The notes under the pieces: model-generated | Told to the model about the DNA's origin: nothing | What the model saw: only the letters and a program-made list of their open reading frames with translations | The model's database searches: none | Part shown: piece by piece, positions 18,499 through 28,168 of the stretch | Layout: every line of letters starts with the position of its first letter | Position numbering within the stretch: position 1 is the stretch's first letter | Made by a program: the position numbers and the translations under genes | Assembly (NCBI GenBank): GCA_039933785.1 | Contig: JBDTNL010000002.1 | Location: 62,001 to 126,000 of the forward strand | Direction of reading: 5' to 3' | Source: JBDTNL01 sp039933785 | Lineage (GTDB): Bacteria > Acidobacteriota > Thermoanaerobaculia > Multivoradales > JAGPDF01 | Length of the DNA stretch: 64,000 nt

Positions 18499-19773
18499 TC
18501 ATTCGCTGCGAAGGGCGACGACCGGAGTCACCGCGACGGCGCGTTGGGCGGGGAACAGGCCGGCGAGGGCACCGGCGCCGATCACGATCGCCAGGGCTTG
18601 TGCCGCATTCGTCAGGCTGACGCCCGGATCCTGGAACATGCTCGGCTGGGTGCTCGAGGCGGCCATCTTGGCCATCCCGAGGTTTACCGCCTCGAGCACG
18701 CCGACACCGGCACAGAGGCCGAGGACGCCGGCGACGCTGGTGAGCACGATCGCTTCGAGCAGGATCTGCGCCATGATCGCCCAGGGAGTGGCGCCGACCG
18801 CGCGCCGGATGCCGATCTCCTTGGTGCGCTCGCGGACGATGATGAGCAGGATGTTCGAGACGCCGATGGCGCCCGCCGCCAGGGTGCCGATGCCGACGAT
18901 CCACATCAGCGCGCGGATGCCGCCGAACAGGCCCTGGATCTTGCCGAACTCTTCCTCGAGATTGAAGTGTCCGATGGCTCGGTTGTCGTCGGGCGCGATC
19001 GAGTGGCGTTCCTTCAAGATCATCAACGCGTGCTCTTCGGCGCGTGAGGCGGGCACGCCGTCTTGCGACGTGATCGCGTACCAATGCACCTGGTTGCCGA
19101 GATTGAACGCCTGCTGGCAGGTGTTGAACGGCGTGTAGATGGTCTGCAGATCGCGGTCCGCCTGATTGCCGCTCTGGCGCGACGCGAAGACCCCGATGAC
19201 CTTGAAGTACATGCCGTTGATCTTGATCGATCCCCCGATGGGATCTTCGTTCTTGTCGAATAGGACTTCCTGAACGCGCAGGCCGATCACCGCCACTTTG
19301 CGCTTCTCGTCGAGATCCACGCGATCGAGAAAGCGACCCTTGACGACTTTCAGTGACTGGATCTGCAGGATCTCAGGCTGATCGCCCATGACGCTGAACG
19401 AGCCGGTGCGCCCATTGCGAGTCACGTTGTTGCCACCGCGGAAGCCGCCGAGTTGGAGCCTCGGCGCGACCAGCTTGGCCTCGGTCACCTGGCGCCGCAA
19501 GGCGGCGGTGTCATCGTTGGTGAACTCGATGGCGCGCCCCGCGGAGAGGCCTTTGTACGGCTTGCTCGCGCGCTGTCCCCACATGAACAGGCTGTTGGTC
19601 GCGGTACCGGAGAATCCGGCGCTCACGCCGTTCGACAATCCGTTGCCGGAGCCCAGGAGCATCACGAGCAGGAAGATGCCCCAGAACACACCGAACGCAG
19701 TGAGAAAGGTGCGCAGCTTGTTCTTGTGCAGCGCTTCCCAAATTTCCTGCCAATGGTCGATGTCGAAGATCAC
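18499..19773 (-). CDS. MacB/FtsX-type ABC transporter permease
   Basis: A protein of 424 aa. A first membrane helix follows 'LHKNKLRTFLTAFGVFWGIF'. A large periplasmic MacB-PCD-like domain follows, then three C-terminal helices with the FtsX signature ('GIGTLAAGAIGVSNILL', 'RERTKEIGIRRAVGATPWAI'). It is homologous to the permease just upstream and the two likely form a heterodimer driven by the ATPase at 21027-21770. The gap to the upstream permease is 18 bp and to the adaptor 33 bp. Confidence 0.92.
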   Translation of the reverse strand: MIFDIDHWQEIWEALHKNKLRTFLTAFGVFWGIFLLVMLLGSGNGLSNGVSAGFSGTATNSLFMWGQRASKPYKGLSAGRAIEFTNDDTAALRRQVTEAKLVAPRLQLGGFRGGNNVTRNGRTGSFSVMGDQPEILQIQSLKVVKGRFLDRVDLDEKRKVAVIGLRVQEVLFDKNEDPIGGSIKINGMYFKVIGVFASRQSGNQADRDLQTIYTPFNTCQQAFNLGNQVHWYAITSQDGVPASRAEEHALMILKERHSIAPDDNRAIGHFNLEEEFGKIQGLFGGIRALMWIVGIGTLAAGAIGVSNILLIIVRERTKEIGIRRAVGATPWAIMAQILLEAIVLTSVAGVLGLCAGVGVLEAVNLGMAKMAASSTQPSMFQDPGVSLTNAAQALAIVIGAGALAGLFPAQRAVAVTPVVALRSE

Positions 19774-19791
19774 TAGGTCACCTCGAGCAAG

Positions 19792-21024
<1,233 letters not shown>

Positions 21025-21026
21025 GG

Positions 21027-21770
21027 TCAGCCTACTGGAGTGGTTGCCACGGCCGGTGGTGGAGCGGTGACCGCGGCGATGCCCGGCGCGGTCACCGCGC
21101 GCTCGTCGCTGGCGATGTTGCCGTCGACCAGGTGCACCACGCGATCGGTCATCGCGGCGATGTCGTGCTCGTGCGTGATGATGACCACGGTCACACGCTC
21201 CTTCATCTGGATGTCGCGCAGCACGTTCATCACGTCGAGCGACGTGGTCGAGTCCAGCGCGCCGGTGGGCTCGTCGGCGAGCAGCAGCTTGGGTTTCGAG
21301 ATCAGGGCGCGGGCGATCGCGACCCGCTGCTGCTGGCCGCCGGAGAGCTCGCGCGGCAGATGCTCGGCGCGGTCGGCGATGCCGACCTGATCGAGGTACT
21401 CCATGGCCAGCCGTTGACGTTCGCGCCGCGCGACCTTCTGGTAGTAGAGCGGCAGCGCCACGTTCTCGGCCGCGGTCTTGAACTGGATGAGGTGGAAGGA
21501 CTGGAACACGAAGCCGATGAAGCGGCTCCGGTACTGCGCCGCCTGGCGTTCGCTGAGATTGTCGAGGAGTTGGCCGTCGAGGTGATAGCTGCCCTCGTCA
21601 TAGGTGTCGAGCAGGCCGAGCACGTTCATCAAGGTCGATTTGCCCGACCCCGACGAGCCCATGATGGAGACCAACTCGCCGCGCCCGATGTCGAGGTCTA
21701 TCCCCTTGAGAACATGGAGTTTGTTGGCGCCGATGGTGTAGCTCTTGTGAATCCCGCGCAGCTCGATCAT
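21027..21770 (-). CDS. ABC transporter ATP-binding protein (LolD/MacB type)
   Basis: A protein of 247 aa. It shows Walker A 'GSSGSGKST', signature 'LSGGQQQRVAIARAL', Walker B 'LLADEPTGALDS' and the H-loop 'IITHEHD'. This is the MacB/LolD/FtsE class of cytoplasmic ATPases that work with FtsX-type permeases. It is the first gene of the operon. The 121 bp upstream are shared with the divergent gene at 21892 and probably hold its promoter, which I could not place confidently. A Pro/Ala-rich tail of about 25 residues follows the ATPase core. Confidence 0.95.
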   Translation of the reverse strand: MIELRGIHKSYTIGANKLHVLKGIDLDIGRGELVSIMGSSGSGKSTLMNVLGLLDTYDEGSYHLDGQLLDNLSERQAAQYRSRFIGFVFQSFHLIQFKTAAENVALPLYYQKVARRERQRLAMEYLDQVGIADRAEHLPRELSGGQQQRVAIARALISKPKLLLADEPTGALDSTTSLDVMNVLRDIQMKERVTVVIITHEHDIAAMTDRVVHLVDGNIASDERAVTAPGIAAVTAPPPAVATTPVG

Positions 21771-21891
21771 GCGTCGATTTCCGTCCTCGCTTCGATGCTA
21801 AAGGCATTGGGACCAAGGGTATACGTTCGTCGGTCCAGAAGGTTAGACGCCGGGGCCGGTTGTTTGTATCCTCGCGTCGGCCTCTCTCATC

Positions 21892-22572
21892 ATGCCACGC
21901 CACATTCACGAGTCCTGGTCGAGCTACCTAGGTCCCGGGGTTGTTTCATCCCTGGGCGTGGCAGCCGTGGTGGCCGTCGCGGGCTTGGGTATCCCGGTGG
22001 TCTACCGCTTCGGGCAGGTGGTCCGCGCGGCGCGCCGGGACGGCAGGCGGAACGCCGATCTCATCCTGGTGCTCGGGCGTGCCCTGCGCGAGGACTTGCC
22101 GACGGCGGTATTCCGAGCTCGGCTCGAACAGGCGGCCAGGCTCTACCGGGAAGGGTTCGCCCCACGCATCATGGTGGCCGGAGGTCTCACCGCGGCCTCG
22201 ACCCGTACCGAGGCAGCAGCCGGTAAGGAGGTCCTGGTCGCCGCCGGCGTGCCTTCGGCCGCGGTGCTGCTCGAGGACCAGAGCCGCCACACACTGGAGA
22301 ATCTGTTCCACGCCCGGCAGACGATGCGCGAGCTCGATCTGCACGCCATCCTCCTGGTTTCGGATGGATTGCACATCGCCCGCGCCGAGGCCTTCGCCCG
22401 CGGCTTTGGGCTCGACGTGACGTCTTCCCCGGCCCCCTATCCGTCGAGCGTGCCGGTGCTGGGCCCAGCCTTCAGGGCCGTCCGCGAGGCGCTGCTCGTG
22501 CATTGGTACCACTGCGGCGTGCTGTATAGCCGCGCGATTCGCTCCCGCCGCCTGCTCGATCGCGTGACCTAG
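21892..22572 (+). CDS. YdcF-like (DUF218) membrane-anchored protein
   Basis: A protein of 226 aa. One N-terminal membrane helix (about residues 15-38) is followed by the DUF218 core: 'ADLILVLGRAL', 'RLEQAARLYREG', 'IMVAGG' and a 'EDQSRHTLENL' segment. Family members bind S-adenosylmethionine (YdcF) or act in envelope processes (ElyC, SanA), but the function of this branch is unknown. It is divergent from the ABC operon. ATG 21892 is the first start in the frame. Confidence 0.85.
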   Translation: MPRHIHESWSSYLGPGVVSSLGVAAVVAVAGLGIPVVYRFGQVVRAARRDGRRNADLILVLGRALREDLPTAVFRARLEQAARLYREGFAPRIMVAGGLTAASTRTEAAAGKEVLVAAGVPSAAVLLEDQSRHTLENLFHARQTMRELDLHAILLVSDGLHIARAEAFARGFGLDVTSSPAPYPSSVPVLGPAFRAVREALLVHWYHCGVLYSRAIRSRRLLDRVT

Positions 22573-22582
22573 ATGGTCTCTA

Positions 22583-22912
22583 GTGGTCAACCTTGACGGC
22601 GTGACGATGTACGTGAGCGACACCGATGCTATGGGTGTCGTAGGCGAAGACACGCGCCTTCAGTTCAGACAGAGAGGCTCGCGGGTATGGGCACGATATG
22701 CGGGCGGCAAAGTAACGCGTGCTTGGTTGGTGGGTCGATGGATCTCTGAAACTCTGCACTTTCGTTACGCGCAAGTGGAAGATGGCTACGTCCATGGCGG
22801 ATCGTCCAGGTGTGACGTGCGACGCCTCTCGAACGGAAGCATTCGCCTAGTCGAGCACTTTACCTGGCGCACACGAGAAGGCTCAGGCGTTAATGTCTTC
22901 GACCAACTTTAG
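22583..22912 (+). CDS. Small conserved hypothetical protein
   Basis: A protein of 109 aa from a GTG at 22583, 10 bp after the YdcF-like stop. It has a beta-strand pattern with repeated Gly-Lys-Val and Arg-Trp elements ('WARYAGGKVTRAWLVGRW', 'LHFRYAQVEDG', 'IRLVEHFTWRTREGSGVN'). From memory this resembles a short family often mislabelled as N-acetylglutamate synthase; I see no catalytic motif supporting that reaction. Local codon use is less GC-biased than in the neighbours. Function unknown. Confidence 0.65.
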   Translation: MVNLDGVTMYVSDTDAMGVVGEDTRLQFRQRGSRVWARYAGGKVTRAWLVGRWISETLHFRYAQVEDGYVHGGSSRCDVRRLSNGSIRLVEHFTWRTREGSGVNVFDQL

Positions 22913-23894
22913 CCGGATAGAGTCGGAGATGGGAGGATCGGCCAGGGAGCTCTGGATCTGACCGAGATAGCTGCGCCTCGGCCTCGGACAGCGTGCGCGC
23001 GAGCCGGAAGCCGGTGTTGTACCAGCGTGCGCTGGGCTTGATGTGGTGTCGGCTGGCGGAGCGCAAGTCTTCCGGATAGTCATCGAATGAGCCGCCACGG
23101 TCGACGTGTTCGATGCAGTCGACGGTTGTGCGGGGGCTGCCGTCCTTGGCTATGTGCTCCAGCGAAGTCGCGTAGCAATCCTCCACCCACTCCCACGCGT
23201 TCCCGGTGATGTCGCGAAGGCCGAATGGATTGGGAGGGTAGCGGCCGACGGGCGAGGTGAATCCGGCACCGTCGTCGCACTCGACCTTCGCGGAGGAGTT
23301 CTTCGGCTCGGCGCGCCGGAGGGCGCGGTCACCGCCATTCATGTAGCGGCAGCCTTCCTCGGCAATCTGACCCCAGAAGAATGTTGTTGTCGTGCCGGCT
23401 CGCGCCGAGTACTCCCATTCGGACTCGGAGAGCAAGCGATAGGTCTGGCGGGCCTTGCGGCTGAGCCAGGCAGCGTAGTCCTTGGCGTCGTTCCAGGAGA
23501 CGCAAACTACGGGGTGGTCCGGTCCCTGCTCGAACCCGGGCTCGAGCCACGATGCGGTCGGGTCGTCAGCGCCTTCGCCGTCGCCATCGCGATCGTTGAT
23601 ACAGCCTTTGGCGACGGGTCGATTCGTCTCCTTCGCGAACGCCGCGAATTGTTAGCGCGTGACCTCAGTTTCACCGGCAGCGAGTGTCGAGATCCGAACC
23701 GCGGTTTGCGGACCCTCGCTCGCGTGCCGCGTCGGCTCGTCTGGCGGCGAGCCCGAGGCGGTCAGGGCGAACAGCACCGATGCGCCAAGCATCAGCCCCG
23801 AAATGCCGAGGCGCCTCCAGCTGTTCGGGTGCCCCTTCGAAGCGTCATGCAGGAAGGGATTGGTCAGGCGAGGCCCGAGGTTGGTGGTCGTCAT
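22890..23894 (-). pseudogene. Formylglycine-generating-enzyme (SUMF1)-like protein, interrupted by an in-frame TAA
   Basis: The ATG at 23894 has a strong GGAGGG site. Residues 1-80 give a basic N-terminus, a membrane or signal segment ('LMLGASVLFALTASG') and 'AGETEVTR'. Codon 81 is TAA (23652-23654). The same frame continues immediately with FGE-sulfatase sequence: 'QFAAFAKETNRPVAKGC', 'VSWNDAKDYAAWLSRKA', 'YRLLSESEWEYSARAG', 'DITGNAWEWVEDC' and 'GFRLARTLS'. In intact homologues 'EVTxxQFAxF' is continuous, so the TAA sits exactly inside the domain. The first beta-strands of the fold also look missing. The gene therefore appears inactivated. Its 3' end overlaps the preceding gene by 23 bp. Confidence 0.8.
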
Positions 23895-24214
23895 GGGATT
23901 CCCTCCGAGGCTCACTGCGATGCCGGATCGATGACTCTAGTTCCCAGCCCAAGGGGGTGCGCGGGCATGGGTCTCGTCCACGAAAACAATGATCCCGATC
24001 GGCGGGAATGCACTCCCGAGTGCTTGCCTTCGAATCGGGCGATTGGGCCGGCCGCAGCCGGCCGTTCCCGAGCGTCGGATCGCCATTGGCGGGCGCAAAG
24101 CCGCCGATCGCCCCGCGGGCAGGCCTCTCTTTCGAGCAGGGACTAGACTCCCTGCATTCAATTTCGAATCGGCCTGGTCCCAACTATCTGTCGTTCGTCC
24201 CGAAAGGAGCTTCG
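23895..24214. other. Intergenic region, 320 bp, between divergent genes
   Basis: No gene could be supported here. It separates the broken FGE-like gene (minus) from the M28 peptidase (plus). A GC-rich inverted repeat GCCGGC-CGCA-GCCGGC occurs at about 24048-24063, but with no T-tract it is not a convincing terminator. The only clear signal is the Shine-Dalgarno site AAAGGAG just before 24215. Confidence 0.5.
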
Positions 24215-25912
24215 ATGGTTCGCCGTCTTGCGCAAACGCTCGCCCTGGCCCTGACCTTCGCTGGCGTGGTGATGGCACAGCCCCAGGAGCGAGTCGATCT
24301 CGACGCCATGAACCGCATCCGCGACGAGGGTCTGCACCGGTCGCAGGTGATGGACACTCTGGAATACATGACCGACGTGCTCGGCCCGCGCCTCACGGCG
24401 TCGCCCGAAGACAAGGCCGCCGCCGAATGGGCGCGTCAACGCTTGCAGTCCTACGGCTTGTCGGCATCGCACACCGAGGCTTTCGACTTCGGCGAGGGGT
24501 GGTCGTACAGCAAGGCCTCGGCGCGCATGATCACGCAGTTGACCGTGCCGTTCTTCGTCGTCCCCAAGGCCTGGACTCCGGGCACTGCGGGCGTCGTCCG
24601 CGGTGAAGCGATCCAGCTCAAGCTCGAGACCGAAGAAGACCTCGCGGCACAAAAGGGCAAGCTCAAGGGCAAGATCGTGCTCCTCTCGGGTCCCCGCGAG
24701 GCGCCGGACAACCCGGTCGACGAGTCCAAGGAGGCGCCGTTCGAGCGCTACACGCGCGCCGATCTCGAGGGCCTCAACGCCCTGGACCTGCCGGATCCGA
24801 GCCGCCCTAGCTGGCGGACGCGAGCGATCAAGCGCTTCACCTTCGGCGCCAAGCTCAACGCGTTTCTGGTCGAGGAGGGCGTCGTCGCCACGATCGAGAT
24901 GAGCCGCCGCGACAACGGCGTCATCAACGTGCAGTCGGGAGGCTCGCTGGGGATCGTCGGGCGGGGCCGCGGCGTGCCGGCGGTGGTCGCGGCCGCCGAG
25001 CCGTATCAACGCATGCTGCGCCTGCTCGACGGCGACCACAAGGTCGAGCTCGAGCTCGAGGTCGAGGCCAAGTTTCATTCCGAGGACACGCACGGCTACA
25101 ACGTGGTGGCGGAGATCCCGGGCACCGACAAGAAGGATGAGGTCGTGATGCTCGGCGCGCACTTCGACTCCTGGCACGCCGGCACCGGCGCGACGGACAA
25201 CGGGGCCGGATCGGCGGTGGTGATGGAGGCGGTGCGCATCCTCGAGGCGACCGGCCTCAAGCCGCGGCGCACCATACGGGTCGCCCTGTGGTCGGGAGAG
25301 GAGCAGGGTCTGATCGGTTCGACGGCCTATGTGACGGGGCATTTCGCGTCGCGCCCGCCCTCGACCGACGCGGCTCAGCTGGCGCTGCCCGAGCCCTACC
25401 GCGAGTCCACCTGGCCGATTGCTCCGAAGCCGGACCACGCGAAGCTCTCGGCGTACTTCAACCTCGACAACGGCAGTGGCCGCATCCGCGGTATCTATTC
25501 GGAAGAGAACACTGCCGCGGTGCCGATCTTCCGCGCCTGGCTCGAGCCGCTGCGCGACCTCGGCGCCGATACCGTCACCACCAATGACACCGGCGGCACC
25601 GACCACCAGTCGTTCGACGGCGTGGGTCTGCCGGGCTTCCAATTCGTACAGGATGCGCTGGACTACGAGACGCGCACGCATCATTCGAACATCGATACCT
25701 ACGATCACGCGCGCCGCGATGACCTGATGCAGGCCTCCGTGGTGATGGCGGCGTTCGTCTACGACGCCGCCCAGCGCGACGAGCGCTTCCCGCGCAAGCC
25801 CCTGCCGCAGGCGCCGCCGAAGGGAAAGGAAAAGTCCAAGGTGGAAGACAAGTCGGCCACACCGCCGGCCGCCGTGCCACCGCCGGCAGCACCCAGGCCC
25901 GGCGCGAGGTGA
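24215..25912 (+). CDS. Secreted M28-family zinc metallopeptidase
   Basis: A protein of 565 aa. The ATG at 24215 follows AAAGGAG and begins a signal peptide (residues 1-21, cleavage near 'VVMA-QPQ'); the longer frame upstream is not supported. A protease-associated-like insert precedes the M28 catalytic core. Zinc and catalytic residues: His in 'GAHFDSW' (about 316), Asp in 'ATDNGAG' (about 327), Glu-Glu in 'SGEEQGL' (about 361), Asp in 'NLDNGSG', and His in 'HHSNIDTYD' (about 489). It probably acts as a periplasmic or extracellular aminopeptidase or carboxypeptidase. The C-terminus is a Lys/Pro/Ala-rich low-complexity tail. Monocistronic, convergent with the helicase gene. Confidence 0.92.
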   Translation: MVRRLAQTLALALTFAGVVMAQPQERVDLDAMNRIRDEGLHRSQVMDTLEYMTDVLGPRLTASPEDKAAAEWARQRLQSYGLSASHTEAFDFGEGWSYSKASARMITQLTVPFFVVPKAWTPGTAGVVRGEAIQLKLETEEDLAAQKGKLKGKIVLLSGPREAPDNPVDESKEAPFERYTRADLEGLNALDLPDPSRPSWRTRAIKRFTFGAKLNAFLVEEGVVATIEMSRRDNGVINVQSGGSLGIVGRGRGVPAVVAAAEPYQRMLRLLDGDHKVELELEVEAKFHSEDTHGYNVVAEIPGTDKKDEVVMLGAHFDSWHAGTGATDNGAGSAVVMEAVRILEATGLKPRRTIRVALWSGEEQGLIGSTAYVTGHFASRPPSTDAAQLALPEPYRESTWPIAPKPDHAKLSAYFNLDNGSGRIRGIYSEENTAAVPIFRAWLEPLRDLGADTVTTNDTGGTDHQSFDGVGLPGFQFVQDALDYETRTHHSNIDTYDHARRDDLMQASVVMAAFVYDAAQRDERFPRKPLPQAPPKGKEKSKVEDKSATPPAAVPPPAAPRPGAR

Positions 25913-25928
25913 GAGGCATCTAGCAGCG

Positions 25929-25951
25929 GGAGGAGCCTGGCCGGCTCCTCC
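25929..25951. terminator. Hairpin between convergent genes, probable bidirectional terminator
   Basis: A perfect 9-bp stem GGAGGAGCC / GGCTCCTCC with a 5-nt loop (TGGCC) fills the 38-bp gap between the M28 peptidase stop and the helicase stop. There is no T-run, so it may work with Rho or as an RNA 3'-end stabiliser. Confidence 0.55.
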
Positions 25952-27993
25952 TAGTCCCACATATCGCGCAGCTTCTTCTTGGCGTCGATACGCGCCGGCC
26001 CGCCGATGGGCCCGCCGTCCGCGGCGCGGGGCAACAGCCGTGCTTCGCGTTCGAAGAGCTCCAGCACATGCGGCGGCAGGAACCGGCTGTTGGGCGCCTG
26101 GATGGAGCGGTCGCCGGTGCGCGACTGGCTGCGCACGAAGTAGCGTTGTGGCTGGATGAGCGCCAGGTGGTCCTTGGCGCGCGTCATCGCAACGTAGAGC
26201 AACCGGCGTTCCTCGTCGATCTCCTCGGCATTGTCGGTCGACATGTCCGAAGGAATACAGCCGTCGACCACATTGAGCACGAACACTGCGCGCCACTCCT
26301 GGCCTTTGGCCGAGTGGATCGTCGATACCGTGATCCAGTCCTCGTCGAGGTGCGGCGGCCCGGCCTCGTCGCCGAGCGTCGCCGGCGGATCGAGCGCGAG
26401 CTCGGCGAGGAAACGCTCGCGCGAGGGAAAGCTCGCCGCCACCAGCTCGAGCTGATCGAGATCCGATTCGCGGAGCGGCGCGTTCTCGTGCGTCCTTTCG
26501 AGCACCGGCCCGTACCAGCGCCGGACTTGCTGCAGCTGACCCTCCCAGGCGGTCGACTTGCGCAATCCATGGATCGTGGCCCGCAGCCCCTGCCACTCGG
26601 CGGCGGCGTCCGCCGGAGGAACCCAGCTGTCGATGCCCTCGGCCGCGAGCGCCTCGAGTGCGCGCCGCGCACCCGCGGGCCCGACGCCGCGCATCAGTTG
26701 CAGAACGCGAAACGCGGCCACCGCGTCGCGGGGATTCTCGGCCCAGCGCAGTACCGCCAGGACATCCTTCACGTGCGCTGCCTCGAGGAACTTGAGTCCG
26801 CCGTACTTCACGAATGGAATGTCGCGGCGCGCGAGCTCGACCTCGAGCGCATCGCTGTGGTGCGCGGCCCGCACGAGCACCGCCTGCTGGCGCAGCTCGA
26901 GGCCGTCCTCGCGGTGGGCGAGGATCATCTCGGCCACCACCTCGGCCTGGCGCGATTCGTCCTCGACGGTGACGATGCGCGGCCGCGGGCCCTCACCGCG
27001 ATGGGCCACCAGCGCCTTGCGAAACCGGCTCGTGCTTTCGTTGATCACCGCGTTGGCGGCGTCCAGCACCGGTTGCGTGGATCGGTAGTTGCGATCGAGC
27101 GAGATCACCTCGGCCGGGGTGGGGAAGGCGTCGGGAAAGCCGCGAATGTTGCCGACCTCGGCGGCGCGGAAGCCATAGATCGATTGCGCGTCGTCGCCCA
27201 CCACCGTGAGGCCGATGCCGCTCGGGCGCAAGGCGAGGAGAATGTCCGCCTGCAGCTTGTTGGTGTCCTGATATTCGTCGACCAGGATGTGATCGAACCG
27301 CGCGCTCACCTCTCGCGCCACCGCCGGCTCGCCGACCAACAACGACCAGTAGAGCAGCAGATCGTCATAGTCGAGCACCTGCTGGCGCTGTTTGGTGTCG
27401 ACGTAGGCGCGGAACAACCGGCGCAGCTCGGTCTCCCAGGACGCGCACCAGGGGAAAGCCTTGTCGAGCACGTCCTCGAGGCTCTGACCACTGTTCACCC
27501 GTCGCGAGTAGATGGCGAGACAAGTGCTCTTGCGCGGGAAGCGTTTTTCCTTCTTGTCGAGATCGAGCGACGTGCGCTCGAAATCCATCAGGTCTTCGGC
27601 GTCGCCTCGGTCGAGCACCGTGAAGGCCGGGTCGAGCCCCACCGCGGCGCCGTGGAGACGCAGCAGCCGATTGGCGACGGAGTGAAACGTTCCCGCCCAC
27701 GGCAACCTGCCGCTCGATCCGCCGCGCACGCGGGACACCAGGCCCTCGGCGCGGCGCGTCATCTCGGCCGCGGCTCGCCGGGTGAACGTGAGTAGGAGGA
27801 TGCGGCCCGGGTCGGCGCCCTCGAGGATCAGGTGCGCGACGCGATGGGCGAGCGTCGTCGTCTTGCCGGTGCCGGCGCCGGCGATCACCAGCAGCGGCGG
27901 TGAACCGGACGCGGCCGCGCCGAAAGTTGCCGCTGCACGCTGCTCGGCGTTGAGGGTGGCGAGGGGATCGAACGTGACGGACGGAGATGCCAT
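25951..27993 (-). CDS. UvrD/Rep/PcrA-family superfamily 1 DNA helicase
   Basis: A protein of 680 aa with the SF1A motifs in order: Walker A 'GAGTGKTTT' (about 38-46), motif II 'VDEYQDTN', motif III 'VVGDDAQSIYGFR', motif IV 'DRNYRSTQPVL', motif V 'STIHSAKGQEW' and motif VI 'RRLLYVAMTRAKDHL'. This fits a 3'-5' ATP-dependent DNA helicase of repair or replication restart. It is shorter than UvrD (about 720 aa) and lacks a PcrA-like basic tail. ATG 27993 begins 'MASPSVTFDPLATLNAEQR', the usual family start. Confidence 0.94.
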   Translation of the reverse strand: MASPSVTFDPLATLNAEQRAAATFGAAASGSPPLLVIAGAGTGKTTTLAHRVAHLILEGADPGRILLLTFTRRAAAEMTRRAEGLVSRVRGGSSGRLPWAGTFHSVANRLLRLHGAAVGLDPAFTVLDRGDAEDLMDFERTSLDLDKKEKRFPRKSTCLAIYSRRVNSGQSLEDVLDKAFPWCASWETELRRLFRAYVDTKQRQQVLDYDDLLLYWSLLVGEPAVAREVSARFDHILVDEYQDTNKLQADILLALRPSGIGLTVVGDDAQSIYGFRAAEVGNIRGFPDAFPTPAEVISLDRNYRSTQPVLDAANAVINESTSRFRKALVAHRGEGPRPRIVTVEDESRQAEVVAEMILAHREDGLELRQQAVLVRAAHHSDALEVELARRDIPFVKYGGLKFLEAAHVKDVLAVLRWAENPRDAVAAFRVLQLMRGVGPAGARRALEALAAEGIDSWVPPADAAAEWQGLRATIHGLRKSTAWEGQLQQVRRWYGPVLERTHENAPLRESDLDQLELVAASFPSRERFLAELALDPPATLGDEAGPPHLDEDWITVSTIHSAKGQEWRAVFVLNVVDGCIPSDMSTDNAEEIDEERRLLYVAMTRAKDHLALIQPQRYFVRSQSRTGDRSIQAPNSRFLPPHVLELFEREARLLPRAADGGPIGGPARIDAKKKLRDMWD

Positions 27994-28061
27994 CGGTGAA
28001 AACTACCGCAACCGCGGCAATCGGGCTCAGCCCCGGCGTGCCGCCGGATAGGATAGTGGGC

Positions 28062-28161
28062 GGAAGCGCTCGGGGGCTGGTGCTCTCTGCGGTCTTCAAA
28101 ACCGTTGTTCGGCGCCGGTTACGGCGTCGAGGGTGGGTTCGATTCCCATGCGCTTCCGCCA
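28062..28161 (+). tRNA. selC: tRNA-Sec (anticodon TCA)
   Basis: A 100-nt tRNA with all tRNA-Sec hallmarks. It has an 8-bp acceptor stem (GGAAGCGC at 28062-28069 with GCGCTTCC at 28150-28157), G73 and encoded CCA (28159-28161). The D-stem is 6 bp (GGGGGC/GCTCTC). The anticodon arm is GCGGT-CTTCAAA-ACCGT with TCA at 28096-28098. A long variable arm has a 9-bp stem closed by GTTA. The T-arm is GTGGG-TTCGATT-CCCAT, giving the 8+5 acceptor/T stack of bacterial tRNA-Sec. It decodes UGA as selenocysteine together with SelA, SelB and SelD, none of which lies in this window. A protein gene starts 8 nt after the CCA end. Confidence 0.97.
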
Positions 28162-28168
28162 AGAACCG

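Noticed and set aside
23652..23654. In-frame TAA of the FGE-like gene as a recoded codon
   Set aside because: Selenocysteine uses UGA and pyrrolysine UAG; UAA is not recoded by either, so inactivation is simpler.
24046..24064. GC-rich palindrome as a terminator
   Set aside because: No T-run on either side and GCCGGC-type palindromes are expected at this base composition.
24158..26596. Antisense ORF of 812 aa over the M28 peptidase
   Set aside because: It covers a clear M28 gene and part of the helicase gene on the same strand in another frame; no domain or ribosome site.
26068..27795. Antisense ORF of 575 aa over the helicase
   Set aside because: Arg/Ala/Glu-rich shadow, no motifs; the helicase motifs on the other strand are complete.
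28020..28061. Promoter for selC
   Set aside because: A TAGGAT hexamer 7 nt before the tRNA resembles a -10, but I found no -35 at the right distance, so I did not call it.
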